From positions 1-5,024 of the forward strand of contig MTER01000197.1 of NCBI GenBank assembly GCA_002083985.1: 5,024 nucleotides of DNA, in the 5' to 3' direction. Source of the stretch: Candidatus Altarchaeales archaeon A3. Lineage in GTDB: Archaea; Altiarchaeota; Altiarchaeia; Altiarchaeales; Altiarchaeaceae. The notes beneath the pieces were generated by a model that searched no databases, was not told where the DNA came from, and saw only the letters and a list, made by a program, of their open reading frames with translations. A program made the translations under genes and the position numbers. Positions within the stretch are counted from its first letter, which is position 1. The number at the start of each line of letters is the position of its first letter. Positions 1 to 5,024 of this stretch are shown here, one piece after another.

Positions 1-3
1 AAA

Positions 4-1245
4 ATGACAAAAGAAAAGGTTGTATTGGCATACAGCGGAGGACTTGATACATCAGTAATATTAAAATGGCTGGTTGAAAAGAACTATGAAGTTATTGCAT
101 ATACCTGCAATATCGGACAAAATGACTTTGATGAAGATAAAATTAAAGAGAAGGCACTGAATGTCGGAGCAAGTAAATTTTATTCGGTTGATGTCAGAGA
201 GGAATTTGTAAAGGATTTTGTATTTAAGGCAATAATGGCAAATGCAAAATACGAAGGAAGATACTTACTTGGAACAGCATTAGCGAGACCTTTAATTGCA
301 AAAAAGCAGGTCGAAATTGCAAGAAAAGAAAATGCGCAAATTTTATCACACGGAGCAACAGGAAAAGGCAATGACCAGGTAAGATTTGAACTTGCATATT
401 TAACACTTGCTCCTGAAATGAAAATTTATGCACCATGGAAAGACAAAAAATTTTTGGATAAATTTAATGGAAGAGACGACTTAATTGAATACGCAAAGCA
501 AAACAACATTCCTATAAAGTCCACAAAGAGCGATCCGTGGAGCACAGATGAAAATTTAATGCATATAAGTTATGAAGCAGGAATTCTTGAAAATCCCATG
601 CAGGAGCCATTAGAAAGAATGTTTCAGATGACTGTTTCACCGAAAAATGCTCCTGATGACGGGACAATAATTGAAGTCATTTTTGAAAAAGGAATTCCCG
701 TTGAAGTCAGAAATTTAAGCGATGGAACAGCAAAAAGCGGTGTATTAAATTTATTTGCTTATTTAAACGAAATCGGTGGAAAAAACGGAATAGGACGATT
801 AGATATGGTTGAAAGCAGATATGTGGGAATGAAGTCAAGAGGGGTTTATGAAAGTCCGGCAGCTACAATCCTTCATATTGCTCATATTGACCTTGAAGGA
901 ATGACGATGGACAGGGAGGTTATGAAAATCAGAGATGTGCTTATTCCTTTATATGCTGAAAAAATTTATTGCGGATACTGGTTCTCGCCGGAAATGGAAA
1001 TTTTGGGAAAATTTTTTACATCAACACAGGATTATGTGAGTGGGGTTGTCCGAATTTCACTTTATAAAGGCAATGTTAATGTAATCGGAAGGAAGTCCGA
1101 ATTTTCGCTGTATAATGAAGAATTGGTCAGTATGCATGAAAAGGGAAAATACGAGCCGGAAAAAGCAAGGGGATTTATAGATATTAATGCGTTGAGATTG
1201 CAGATAAATTACGAAAGAGAAAAGAGAGCGAATAATATAGAATAA
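4..1245 (+). CDS. argG: Argininosuccinate synthase (ArgG), 413 aa
   Basis: Catalyses the ATP-dependent condensation of citrulline with aspartate to argininosuccinate, the penultimate step of arginine synthesis, in the cytoplasm. The N-terminal ATP pyrophosphatase (N-type) motif SGGLDTS is at residues 11-17. It is followed by NIGQ (36-39), [10 protein letters not shown] (87-96), [14 protein letters not shown] (116-129), APWKD (144-148) and the citrulline/aspartate-site stretch [12 protein letters not shown] (181-192). The C-terminal half contains GMKSRGVYE and [10 protein letters not shown]. Length is normal for the family (about 400) and no key motif is missing. The ATG at position 4 places SGGLDTS at the usual distance from the N-terminus, but only three upstream bases are visible, so the ribosome binding site, promoter and any alternative start cannot be judged. 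The [21 protein letters not shown] and [10 protein letters not shown] stretches resemble human ASS1 more than the common Firmicute form (comparison from memory). argH is not adjacent; the next gene on the same strand, 40 bases downstream, is MEMO. Confidence 0.97.
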   Translation: MTKEKVVLAYSGGLDTSVILKWLVEKNYEVIAYTCNIGQNDFDEDKIKEKALNVGASKFYSVDVREEFVKDFVFKAIMANAKYEGRYLLGTALARPLIAKKQVEIARKENAQILSHGATGKGNDQVRFELAYLTLAPEMKIYAPWKDKKFLDKFNGRDDLIEYAKQNNIPIKSTKSDPWSTDENLMHISYEAGILENPMQEPLERMFQMTVSPKNAPDDGTIIEVIFEKGIPVEVRNLSDGTAKSGVLNLFAYLNEIGGKNGIGRLDMVESRYVGMKSRGVYESPAATILHIAHIDLEGMTMDREVMKIRDVLIPLYAEKIYCGYWFSPEMEILGKFFTSTQDYVSGVVRISLYKGNVNVIGRKSEFSLYNEELVSMHEKGKYEPEKARGFIDINALRLQINYEREKRANNIE

Positions 1246-1259
1246 TATAAAATTTAAAA

Positions 1260-1274
1260 GACAAAGATTTTGTC
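1260..1274 (+). repeat. Short inverted repeat between argG and the MEMO gene
   Basis: GACAAA (1260-1265) and TTTGTC (1269-1274) are perfect inverted copies around the 3-base loop GAT, giving a 6-bp stem 11 bases before the MEMO start codon. No T-tract follows directly, so this is a poor rho-independent terminator. It could be a weak RNA hairpin affecting MEMO translation, or chance in AT-rich DNA. The stretch TATAAAATTT at 1246-1255, just upstream, could be a TATA-like element, but the 40-base gap equally suits read-through from argG. Confidence 0.3.
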
Positions 1275-1285
1275 AATAATTCAGG

Positions 1286-2167
1286 ATGAAAAGATCAATG
1301 CGTTATGCGGGAAGTTTTTATCCGGAGAGCGAATATGCATGTAAAGATATGATTGAAGAGATGTTAAAAGATCCGTACATTACAAAATTTGATGAAATTT
1401 CTAAAATTAATGCTGGAATTGTGCCTCATGCGGGATGGGTTTTTTCAGGAAAAATTTCATTCAGCGTATTTAATGCAATAAAAGAGATAAAAAAAAATGT
1501 TGATGTCTTTATTTTATTTGGTGCAAATCATAGTGCATGGATTTCAAAGTCTGCGATAATGAGTAAAGGTACGTGGCAAACACCGTTCGGAGAAATTCCA
1601 GTTGATGAAGATTTAGCTGACAAAATTTTAAAAGCAGGAAAAATTTATATTGAAGATAATCTTGATGCCCATGCAGACGAGCATTCAATAGAAGTACAAT
1701 TGCCGTTTATAAAATTTTTGTTTCCAAAGGCGGAAATTGTTCCATTAATACCTGTAACAACAAATGATGCAGTTAGGGTAGGAAAAATTGTAGGGGATAT
1801 TGTAAAAAAGGAAACGGAAGAAAAAGGAAAAAGGATAGCAATAATCGGAACAAGTGATTTAACGCATTACGGACTGAATTACGGATTTGCTCCGAAAGGA
1901 CAGGGAAACGATGCATTAAAATGGGTTAAAGAAATAAATGATAAAAGGATGCTCAATTTAATGCTTAATCTTGAATGTGATAAAATAACAGAAGAAGCAG
2001 ATAAACATAATAATGCCTGCGGTTCAGGGGCAATATCAGCAACACTTGCGTCGGCAAAAATTTTGGGAAGCAAAAAAGGAAATTTAATCAGGTACGCAAC
2101 AAGTTATGATATGTTTCCTAAATACGGAATGGAATCATTTGTAGGATATGTGGGAATTCTGCTTTAA
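1286..2167 (+). CDS. MEMO1 family protein (AmmeMemoRadiSam system protein B)
   Basis: A complete 293-residue member of the MEMO1 family, which shares the fold of class III extradiol dioxygenases (LigB). Its role in prokaryotes is not settled; human MEMO1 is an iron-binding redox-linked protein of almost the same length. Visible family motifs are AGSFYP (8-13), GIVPHAGWVFSG (44-55, H48), LFGANHSAW (77-85, H82), HADEHSIEVQLPF (129-141), GTSDLTHYG (188-196, D191 and H194) and NNACGSGAI (242-250, C245). H48, H82 and C245 correspond to the metal-ligand triad of human MEMO1 (H49, H81, C244, from memory). The ATG at 1286 puts AGSFYP at the usual distance from the N-terminus. A second ATG four codons in is possible but less likely. 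There is no properly spaced Shine-Dalgarno: CAGG directly abuts the ATG. The partner genes that give the family its name (AMMECR1 and a radical SAM protein) are not in the window. Confidence 0.95.
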   Translation: MKRSMRYAGSFYPESEYACKDMIEEMLKDPYITKFDEISKINAGIVPHAGWVFSGKISFSVFNAIKEIKKNVDVFILFGANHSAWISKSAIMSKGTWQTPFGEIPVDEDLADKILKAGKIYIEDNLDAHADEHSIEVQLPFIKFLFPKAEIVPLIPVTTNDAVRVGKIVGDIVKKETEEKGKRIAIIGTSDLTHYGLNYGFAPKGQGNDALKWVKEINDKRMLNLMLNLECDKITEEADKHNNACGSGAISATLASAKILGSKKGNLIRYATSYDMFPKYGMESFVGYVGILL

Positions 2168-2190
2168 AAGTACTTTTTCCTGAATTTTTA
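2166..2190. terminator. Convergent gene junction with small palindrome and T-runs
   Basis: The MEMO gene ends at 2167 and dapB, on the opposite strand, ends at 2188, leaving 20 bases between them. AAAAGTACTTTT (2166-2177) is a perfect 12-base palindrome overlapping the MEMO stop codon, followed by T-runs at 2174-2178 and 2185-2189. With only four A-T pairs around a GTAC loop it would make a very weak hairpin. The T-runs could act as an oligo-T terminator of the archaeal kind for rightward transcription. No GC-rich stem is present for either strand, so this is only a candidate termination zone. Confidence 0.25.
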
Positions 2191-2939
2191 AATTTTTATC
2201 ACATCTTGCATGCTGTATGTTCCCTTCTTTCCTTTTATGAATTCTGCTGCAAGCAATGCTCCATTTGCGAATATTTCTCTTGAATATGCAATATGTTTAA
2301 TTTCAATTATCTCGTCATAGCCGGCAAAAATTGTTTCATGTGTTCCGGGAATTGTTCCCAGTCGTATTGAATGTGTCGGAATTTCTTTGTTATAAATTTC
2401 TTTTAAAATTTCTTCCATCTTCTTTGCAGTTCCCGACGGTGCATCTTTTTTTTGAGCGTGGTGTGCTTCAGTTATTTCAACATTAAATCCGTAATTTTTT
2501 AGCATCTTTCCGGATTCTTCAATTATTTTGAATATATTTACACCTATGCTCATATTCGGGCTTATAACTGCTCCGATGTTATTTTCTTTTATAAGTCCCC
2601 GTAATTCTTCTTTCTGCCCTCTACTAAAGCCCGTTGTTCCAATCACCGCATTGAGCTTATTTTTTGCAACTATTCTTAAATTTTCAACACACACATCGGC
2701 GCTGCTGAAATCATAACAACACCCGGATTTGTTTGCTTTAAAATTTTGTCCAAATCAGCGATATTGCTGATAGCCGCTTCATCTCCGGTTCCAATAAAAT
2801 TTCCGATTTTCATCCCTATATTTTTAACATCAAATACGCAGGAAATTTCAAAATTTTTTGCCTCTGCCTGTCTTGCTATCATCTGTCCCATTCTTCCGAA
2901 TCCGATAATTCCGATTTTTTGTTTTTCTGTTTTTTCCAT
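2188..2939 (-). pseudogene. dapB: 4-hydroxy-tetrahydrodipicolinate reductase (DapB), frameshifted
   Basis: DapB reduces the dehydration product of 4-hydroxy-tetrahydrodipicolinate with NAD(P)H in the diaminopimelate/lysine pathway. The upstream frame (2939 down to about 2715) carries the Rossmann motif IGIIGFGRMG (9-18) and ends in NPGVV. The downstream frame continues from about 2712 with DFSSADVCVEN, VIGTTGF, the catalytic EAHH...K.DAPSGTA motif, RLGTIPGTHE and the C-terminal SREIFANGALLAAEF and GTYSMQDV. Adding one base between 2712 and 2715 joins GVV to I-D-F-S-S and gives a continuous protein of about 250 residues, the normal family length; in that numbering the catalytic histidines are H160/H161, with K165. 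As it stands the upstream frame stops after 87 residues (2676). No other damage is seen, so the break is very recent, a sequencing/assembly error, or much less likely a recoding site. The start lacks a Shine-Dalgarno and lies 58 bases downstream of the TOPRIM-like gene on the same strand. Confidence 0.9.
2710..2717 (-). other. dapB: Frameshift site in dapB
   Basis: On the minus strand the bases read GTT-GTT-AT-GAT-TTC. The family motif (G)VV-I-D-F-S requires a full codon where only AT (2714-2713) is present, so one base is missing, or a -1 shift would be needed. The run is not a long homopolymer and does not match the X-XXY-YYZ slippery heptamer, which argues against programmed -1 frameshifting. 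A GTG at 2694-2692 (the valine of ADVCVEN) is the first plausible restart codon in the downstream frame, but a protein begun there would lack the whole nucleotide-binding motif. Confidence 0.85.
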
Positions 2940-2997
2940 TTTTAAATTTTATGAAATTTTTACCAAAAAATTAAATTTATTATTGATGATTAGATTA
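2940..2997. other. Intergenic gap between TOPRIM-like gene and dapB
   Basis: These 58 almost purely A/T bases separate the TOPRIM-like gene stop (2998-3000) from the dapB start (2939). On the minus strand CATAAAATTT just before the ATG is TATA-like but too close to the start codon to be a convincing promoter. No hairpin terminator was found for the upstream pair. dapB may therefore be read from the upstream genes or from a promoter not recognisable by eye. Confidence 0.3.
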
Positions 2998-3516
2998 CTA
3001 CGGGTCAATAATTGTAATAAAATTTTTGAAATTTTCATCTTTTTCCTTGAGAAATTTTATATCAATCTTATTTGCATATTTCGGAAGATTATACTTTTTA
3101 TAGTCCTTTGGCAATTCTTGGTTAATTCCTTTTTCAATCCAATCCTTTTCAATAGCATTTTCAAATACTATCAGATATACATTTACCATATCAATCTTTT
3201 CTTCGTTTATTTTTAGATCTACAATGTTTTTATTATCAACATACTTTTCTTTTGAATTTTTTGAGTAGGGATTTGGATTTCTCTTTTTTCCTCCGTCATT
3301 ATCAAATATAATAATTACGCATTCATGTCCGTTTTTACCGGATGATATTAAGCCACCTATTTTGCTTGTTATATTCCCTATACCTTTTGTAGCTTTTATG
3401 TCACATTTACAAGTATTTACACCTAAATTTTCTCTTATTCTTTCTCTTATTCTATCAATGAATTTTACTCCATATCTGTCCTCAATATAAATCATACAGG
3501 ATTTGCATTTATTCAT
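2998..3516 (-). CDS. Small TOPRIM-like protein, ATPase partner, 172 aa
   Basis: I do not recognise a named family with certainty. What is seen: a beta-strand-like MIYIEDRYG (8-16, E12), then a charged helix; a hydrophobic strand ending in an acidic pair, VIIIFDNDGG (67-76, D72 and D74); and a later strand-helix LIVFENAIEKDWI (115-127, E119, E123, W126). An N-terminal glutamate followed by a D-x-D after a hydrophobic strand is the pattern of the TOPRIM metal site used by OLD, Gabija and AriB nucleases and by DUF4276/RloB-like proteins. At 172 residues it is shorter than those effectors. Cysteines C4-x-x-C7 and C36-x-C38, plus H64/C66, might bind metal. There is no signal peptide or membrane segment. 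Its ATG overlaps the ATPase stop as ATGA (3513-3516), with GGGAG seven bases upstream, so translation is probably coupled and the two products probably work together. The TOPRIM assignment is inference. Confidence 0.75.
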   Translation of the reverse strand: MNKCKSCMIYIEDRYGVKFIDRIRERIRENLGVNTCKCDIKATKGIGNITSKIGGLISSGKNGHECVIIIFDNDGGKKRNPNPYSKNSKEKYVDNKNIVDLKINEEKIDMVNVYLIVFENAIEKDWIEKGINQELPKDYKKYNLPKYANKIDIKFLKEKDENFKNFITIIDP

Positions 3517-3528
3517 TTTAATGCTCCC
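3513..3528 (-). promoter_or_regulatory. ATGA stop/start overlap with internal GGGAG ribosome binding motif
   Basis: The last codons of the ATPase read TTG-GGA-GCA-TTA-AAA-TGA. The TGA stop shares ATGA with the ATG of the TOPRIM-like gene, and GGGAG lies seven bases before that ATG, a good Shine-Dalgarno spacing. It is the only convincing ribosome binding motif seen at any start in the window, and it supports the ATG choice and translational coupling, which tends to fix the ratio of the two proteins. Confidence 0.65.
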
Positions 3529-4883
3529 AATAACCAGCCCTCACCAACAGAAATTTTTTTAATCAGCTCTTCTTTCAGCTTTTTAGCATCTTTATGTCGT
3601 TCTGTAACTGTCTCATCAACCTGTTTTTCAACAAATAAAATATCCTCAATCTCAGTCATATTCAGAACTACGGGAGAATGTGTTGTGAGTATTATTGTAT
3701 TTCCGGATGATTTAAGTGCTTCCATAACAATTTCTATTGCCTCAGGATGAATGAAGTTTTCTATTTCTTCAATTATTATGACGTGTCCCGAATGTTTTCG
3801 TAATAATTCCTTAAGTTTCGCGACAGGTTCCATCTGCATTCCAAGGTCTGCCCCGGTTTTTTTATATTCAAAACATAACGCCAAAACAGCTATAATTTTG
3901 AAAAAACCATCAGAAAGAGAATTCATTTGCAATTCTATTCCATTTTCAATAACTTTTAACATTATTCTGCCATCCGGAGTTGAAATAACACTCATTTTTG
4001 ATATATGAGGAAACAATATTTTTAGTCGTTCTGTTATATCTTCCGGCCATCCCTGATGTTCCGAAAATATGTTAAATAAAATACTTTGTAAATTTTCTCC
4101 GTTATAATCTAATTCTTTTGATTCAAGTTTTGAGGGGGGTTTCATCATTTGAGGAATTAAATTAAAAACAAAAATGTTATTAATATTTTGACGACAAAGA
4201 AAAAATAAGTAACTTAAAGTGATTGGTATTTGCGATCGAATTGATAAAACTGACGGCTGCCTAAAAATTTCCACAACAAATTTTTTAATTTTCTCATCCG
4301 GCTTTTTACCAACACAATTGATATATTTTTCATATTCCTTGTTTGTGGAACTAAATGAAGTAATAACACTGATATTTTCTACAAACCCAAATATGTCAAA
4401 AAAATAATAAACTAGGGAAGACAAAACAGGGGCAAAATACGTTTTTGCATTCATTCCAATCTCAACATCTTCCTTTTTAAAAATTATTTCATTTCCCTTT
4501 CTTAAAATTCCTATTTCTTTATCTTTGATTTTTCCTTTAATTTCTTCTTGAATCACTTCCAAAGATCCGGCATATCCGCTTATTGTAATTGAATATTCTA
4601 ATTTAAATTTTACTTTCTTTTCTTCTGAAACAAAAACAAGTGAAAAAGATATTGGCAAGGTTTCATCATTTTTCCATACTAAATTTCTGTATCCTCCGTA
4701 TTTTATAAAAGGATTAATTGTTCCGGGCGATATTATTTCCTTTAAAAATCTAAACGCTTCTATAATATTACTTTTTCCGCTTCCGTTTGCCCCGATGAGA
4801 ACATTAAAATTTCCAAAGTCAATCTTTGTATCTTTACAACTTTTGAAATTTTTTATTTCTATATGTTTTAGATCAGTTTCCAT
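3513..4883 (-). CDS. AAA family ABC/SMC-type ATPase (AAA_15/AAA_21, OLD/RloA-like), 456 aa
   Basis: A predicted cytoplasmic ATPase with the split ABC/RecF-type head. The N-terminus has IEIKNFKSCKDTKIDFGNFNV followed by Walker A GANGSGKS (31-38). The C-terminal half has a signature-like SLSDGFFKIIAVLAL (322-336), Walker B VIIIEEIENFIHP (368-380, with EE at 372-373), and the H-loop TTHSPVVLN (400-408, H402). Residues 90-300 are a divergent insert with no motif I recognise; it is too short for a long SMC coiled coil. The C-terminus S-x-GEGWLLGAL recalls the GELW-x-x-G-x-L ending of ATPases paired with small TOPRIM/DUF4276-type proteins (from memory). The start is well fixed: an in-frame TAA lies at 4904-4902 with no other start codon between it and the ATG. 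There is no Shine-Dalgarno. It overlaps the TOPRIM-like gene by four bases. Related ATPases act in anti-phage systems or as overcoming-lysogenization-type nuclease regulators; a defence role here is inference, and a repair role is the alternative. Confidence 0.9.
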   Translation of the reverse strand: METDLKHIEIKNFKSCKDTKIDFGNFNVLIGANGSGKSNIIEAFRFLKEIISPGTINPFIKYGGYRNLVWKNDETLPISFSLVFVSEEKKVKFKLEYSITISGYAGSLEVIQEEIKGKIKDKEIGILRKGNEIIFKKEDVEIGMNAKTYFAPVLSSLVYYFFDIFGFVENISVITSFSSTNKEYEKYINCVGKKPDEKIKKFVVEIFRQPSVLSIRSQIPITLSYLFFLCRQNINNIFVFNLIPQMMKPPSKLESKELDYNGENLQSILFNIFSEHQGWPEDITERLKILFPHISKMSVISTPDGRIMLKVIENGIELQMNSLSDGFFKIIAVLALCFEYKKTGADLGMQMEPVAKLKELLRKHSGHVIIIEEIENFIHPEAIEIVMEALKSSGNTIILTTHSPVVLNMTEIEDILFVEKQVDETVTERHKDAKKLKEELIKKISVGEGWLLGALK

Positions 4884-4903
4884 TCTGAATTTTGATAATT
4901 TTT

Positions 4904-4914
4904 AGGTAATACCT
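4904..4914. repeat. 11-base palindrome upstream of the ATPase gene
   Basis: AGGTA-A-TACCT is a perfect inverted repeat 21-31 bases before the ATPase start codon. Its size and position suit a repressor half-site pair near a transcription start. TTAAATAT on the minus strand (4926-4933) could be the matching -10 or TATA element; if it is an archaeal TATA box, the start point would fall about on this palindrome. Chance occurrence in AT-rich DNA cannot be excluded. Confidence 0.3.
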
Positions 4915-4937
4915 GAGTTTGAAAGATATTTAAAAAA

Positions 4938-4982
4938 TGTAACTTCTCAATAAGTTGTGGTAAAAAATTTTGTAACTGCTCA
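4938..4982. repeat. Two 12-base direct repeats spaced 33 bases apart
   Basis: TGTAACTTCTCA (4938-4949) and TGTAACTGCTCA (4971-4982) match at 11 of 12 bases, and their starts are 33 bases apart, about three helical turns. On the minus strand both lie upstream of the ATPase, the nearer one directly beside the TTAAATAT promoter-like element. They could be binding sites for a regulator of the ATPase/TOPRIM pair. A small inverted repeat AACTT...AAGTT (4941-4956) overlaps the first copy. Confidence 0.35.
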
Positions 4983-5024
4983 TTTTATAAAAAACAAACA
5001 CAAAAAATGCGAAATAAATTAACA

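Larger units (their letters stand above)
4884..5024. other. Non-coding region upstream of the ATPase gene
   Basis: These 141 bases contain no supported gene. They are A/T-rich and hold the palindrome and direct repeats listed separately, with a second TATA-like stretch, TATAAAAT on the minus strand, at about 4983-4990. They presumably include the promoter of the ATPase/TOPRIM pair. An ATG on the plus strand at 5007 opens a frame that runs off the window after six codons, so a divergent gene beyond the edge is possible but unsupported. Confidence 0.4.

Noticed and set aside
180..436. Two minus-strand open frames inside argG
   Set aside because: They are antisense to a strongly conserved part of argG, have no recognisable motifs, and no ribosome binding site or promoter context.
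1879..2073. Minus-strand open frame inside the MEMO gene
   Set aside because: It is the antisense shadow of conserved MEMO motifs; composition is Ser/Ala/Leu-rich with no motif.
2528..2716. Plus-strand open frame inside dapB
   Set aside because: It is antisense to the conserved DapB core and has no independent support.
2705..2720. Programmed -1 frameshifting in dapB
   Set aside because: The site lacks a canonical slippery heptamer, no stimulatory hairpin was seen downstream, and dapB is not known to use recoding; a missing base is simpler.
2746..3216. A 156-codon open frame on the plus strand across the dapB start and the TOPRIM-like gene
   Set aside because: It lies antisense to two well-supported genes, and its product is a low-complexity, Phe/Ile-rich string with no family motif, as expected from the complement of Lys/Glu-rich coding DNA.
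3751..4407. Plus-strand open frames inside the ATPase gene
   Set aside because: They oppose a gene with Walker A, signature, Walker B and H-loop motifs; no start context or motif of their own.
5007..5024. Possible start of a divergent plus-strand gene (ATG at 5007)
   Set aside because: Only six codons are visible before the window ends, with no Shine-Dalgarno; it cannot be distinguished from chance.
1..5024. CRISPR array, tRNA, rRNA, transposase or integration site
   Set aside because: No regularly spaced repeats, cloverleaf-like segments, rRNA-like sequence or terminal inverted repeats with an associated recombinase gene were found on reading either strand.

Overview
This AT-rich window has short intergenic gaps and carries five genes on two converging strands. 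Two genes run rightward: an argininosuccinate synthase (argG) and a MEMO1/AmmeMemoRadiSam-B protein. Three run leftward from the right edge: an ABC/SMC-type AAA ATPase, a small TOPRIM-like protein joined to it by an ATGA overlap, and a dapB homologue that is complete apart from one frameshift. The two groups converge between 2167 and 2188. No tRNA, rRNA, CRISPR array, insertion sequence or transposase is visible.

Organism: this cannot be fixed from the window. The bias to A/T, the AGA/AGG-rich arginine codons and the MEMO protein fit many anaerobic archaea and also several bacterial lineages. The three starts that head a gene after an intergenic gap (MEMO, dapB, ATPase) have no usable Shine-Dalgarno sequence. 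The only start with a well-placed purine-rich motif (GGGAG) is the internal, coupled start of the TOPRIM-like gene. Leaderless or SD-poor initiation of this kind is common in archaea and also occurs in some bacteria. An archaeon is slightly favoured by inference, but an AT-rich bacterium is fully possible.

Left half (1-2190): biosynthetic and conserved genes. ArgG is of the type closest to eukaryotic enzymes and appears complete. MEMO keeps the putative metal ligands H48, H82, D191, H194 and C245. dapB (lysine/diaminopimelate pathway) keeps all its catalytic motifs, but reading is broken at about 2712-2715. Restoring one base gives a continuous 250-residue enzyme.

Right half (2998-5024): the most interesting part. 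A 456-residue ATPase of the OLD/RloA/AriA-like kind overlaps by four bases a 172-residue protein whose sequence suggests a minimal TOPRIM fold (E12, D72-x-D74) plus a CxxC...CxC cysteine set. This architecture, an ABC ATPase sensor with a TOPRIM-like effector, resembles known anti-phage systems such as PARIS, Gabija and OLD, but with a much smaller effector. The 141-base region upstream of the ATPase holds a 12-base direct repeat at 33-base spacing and an 11-base palindrome, which are possible operator sites.
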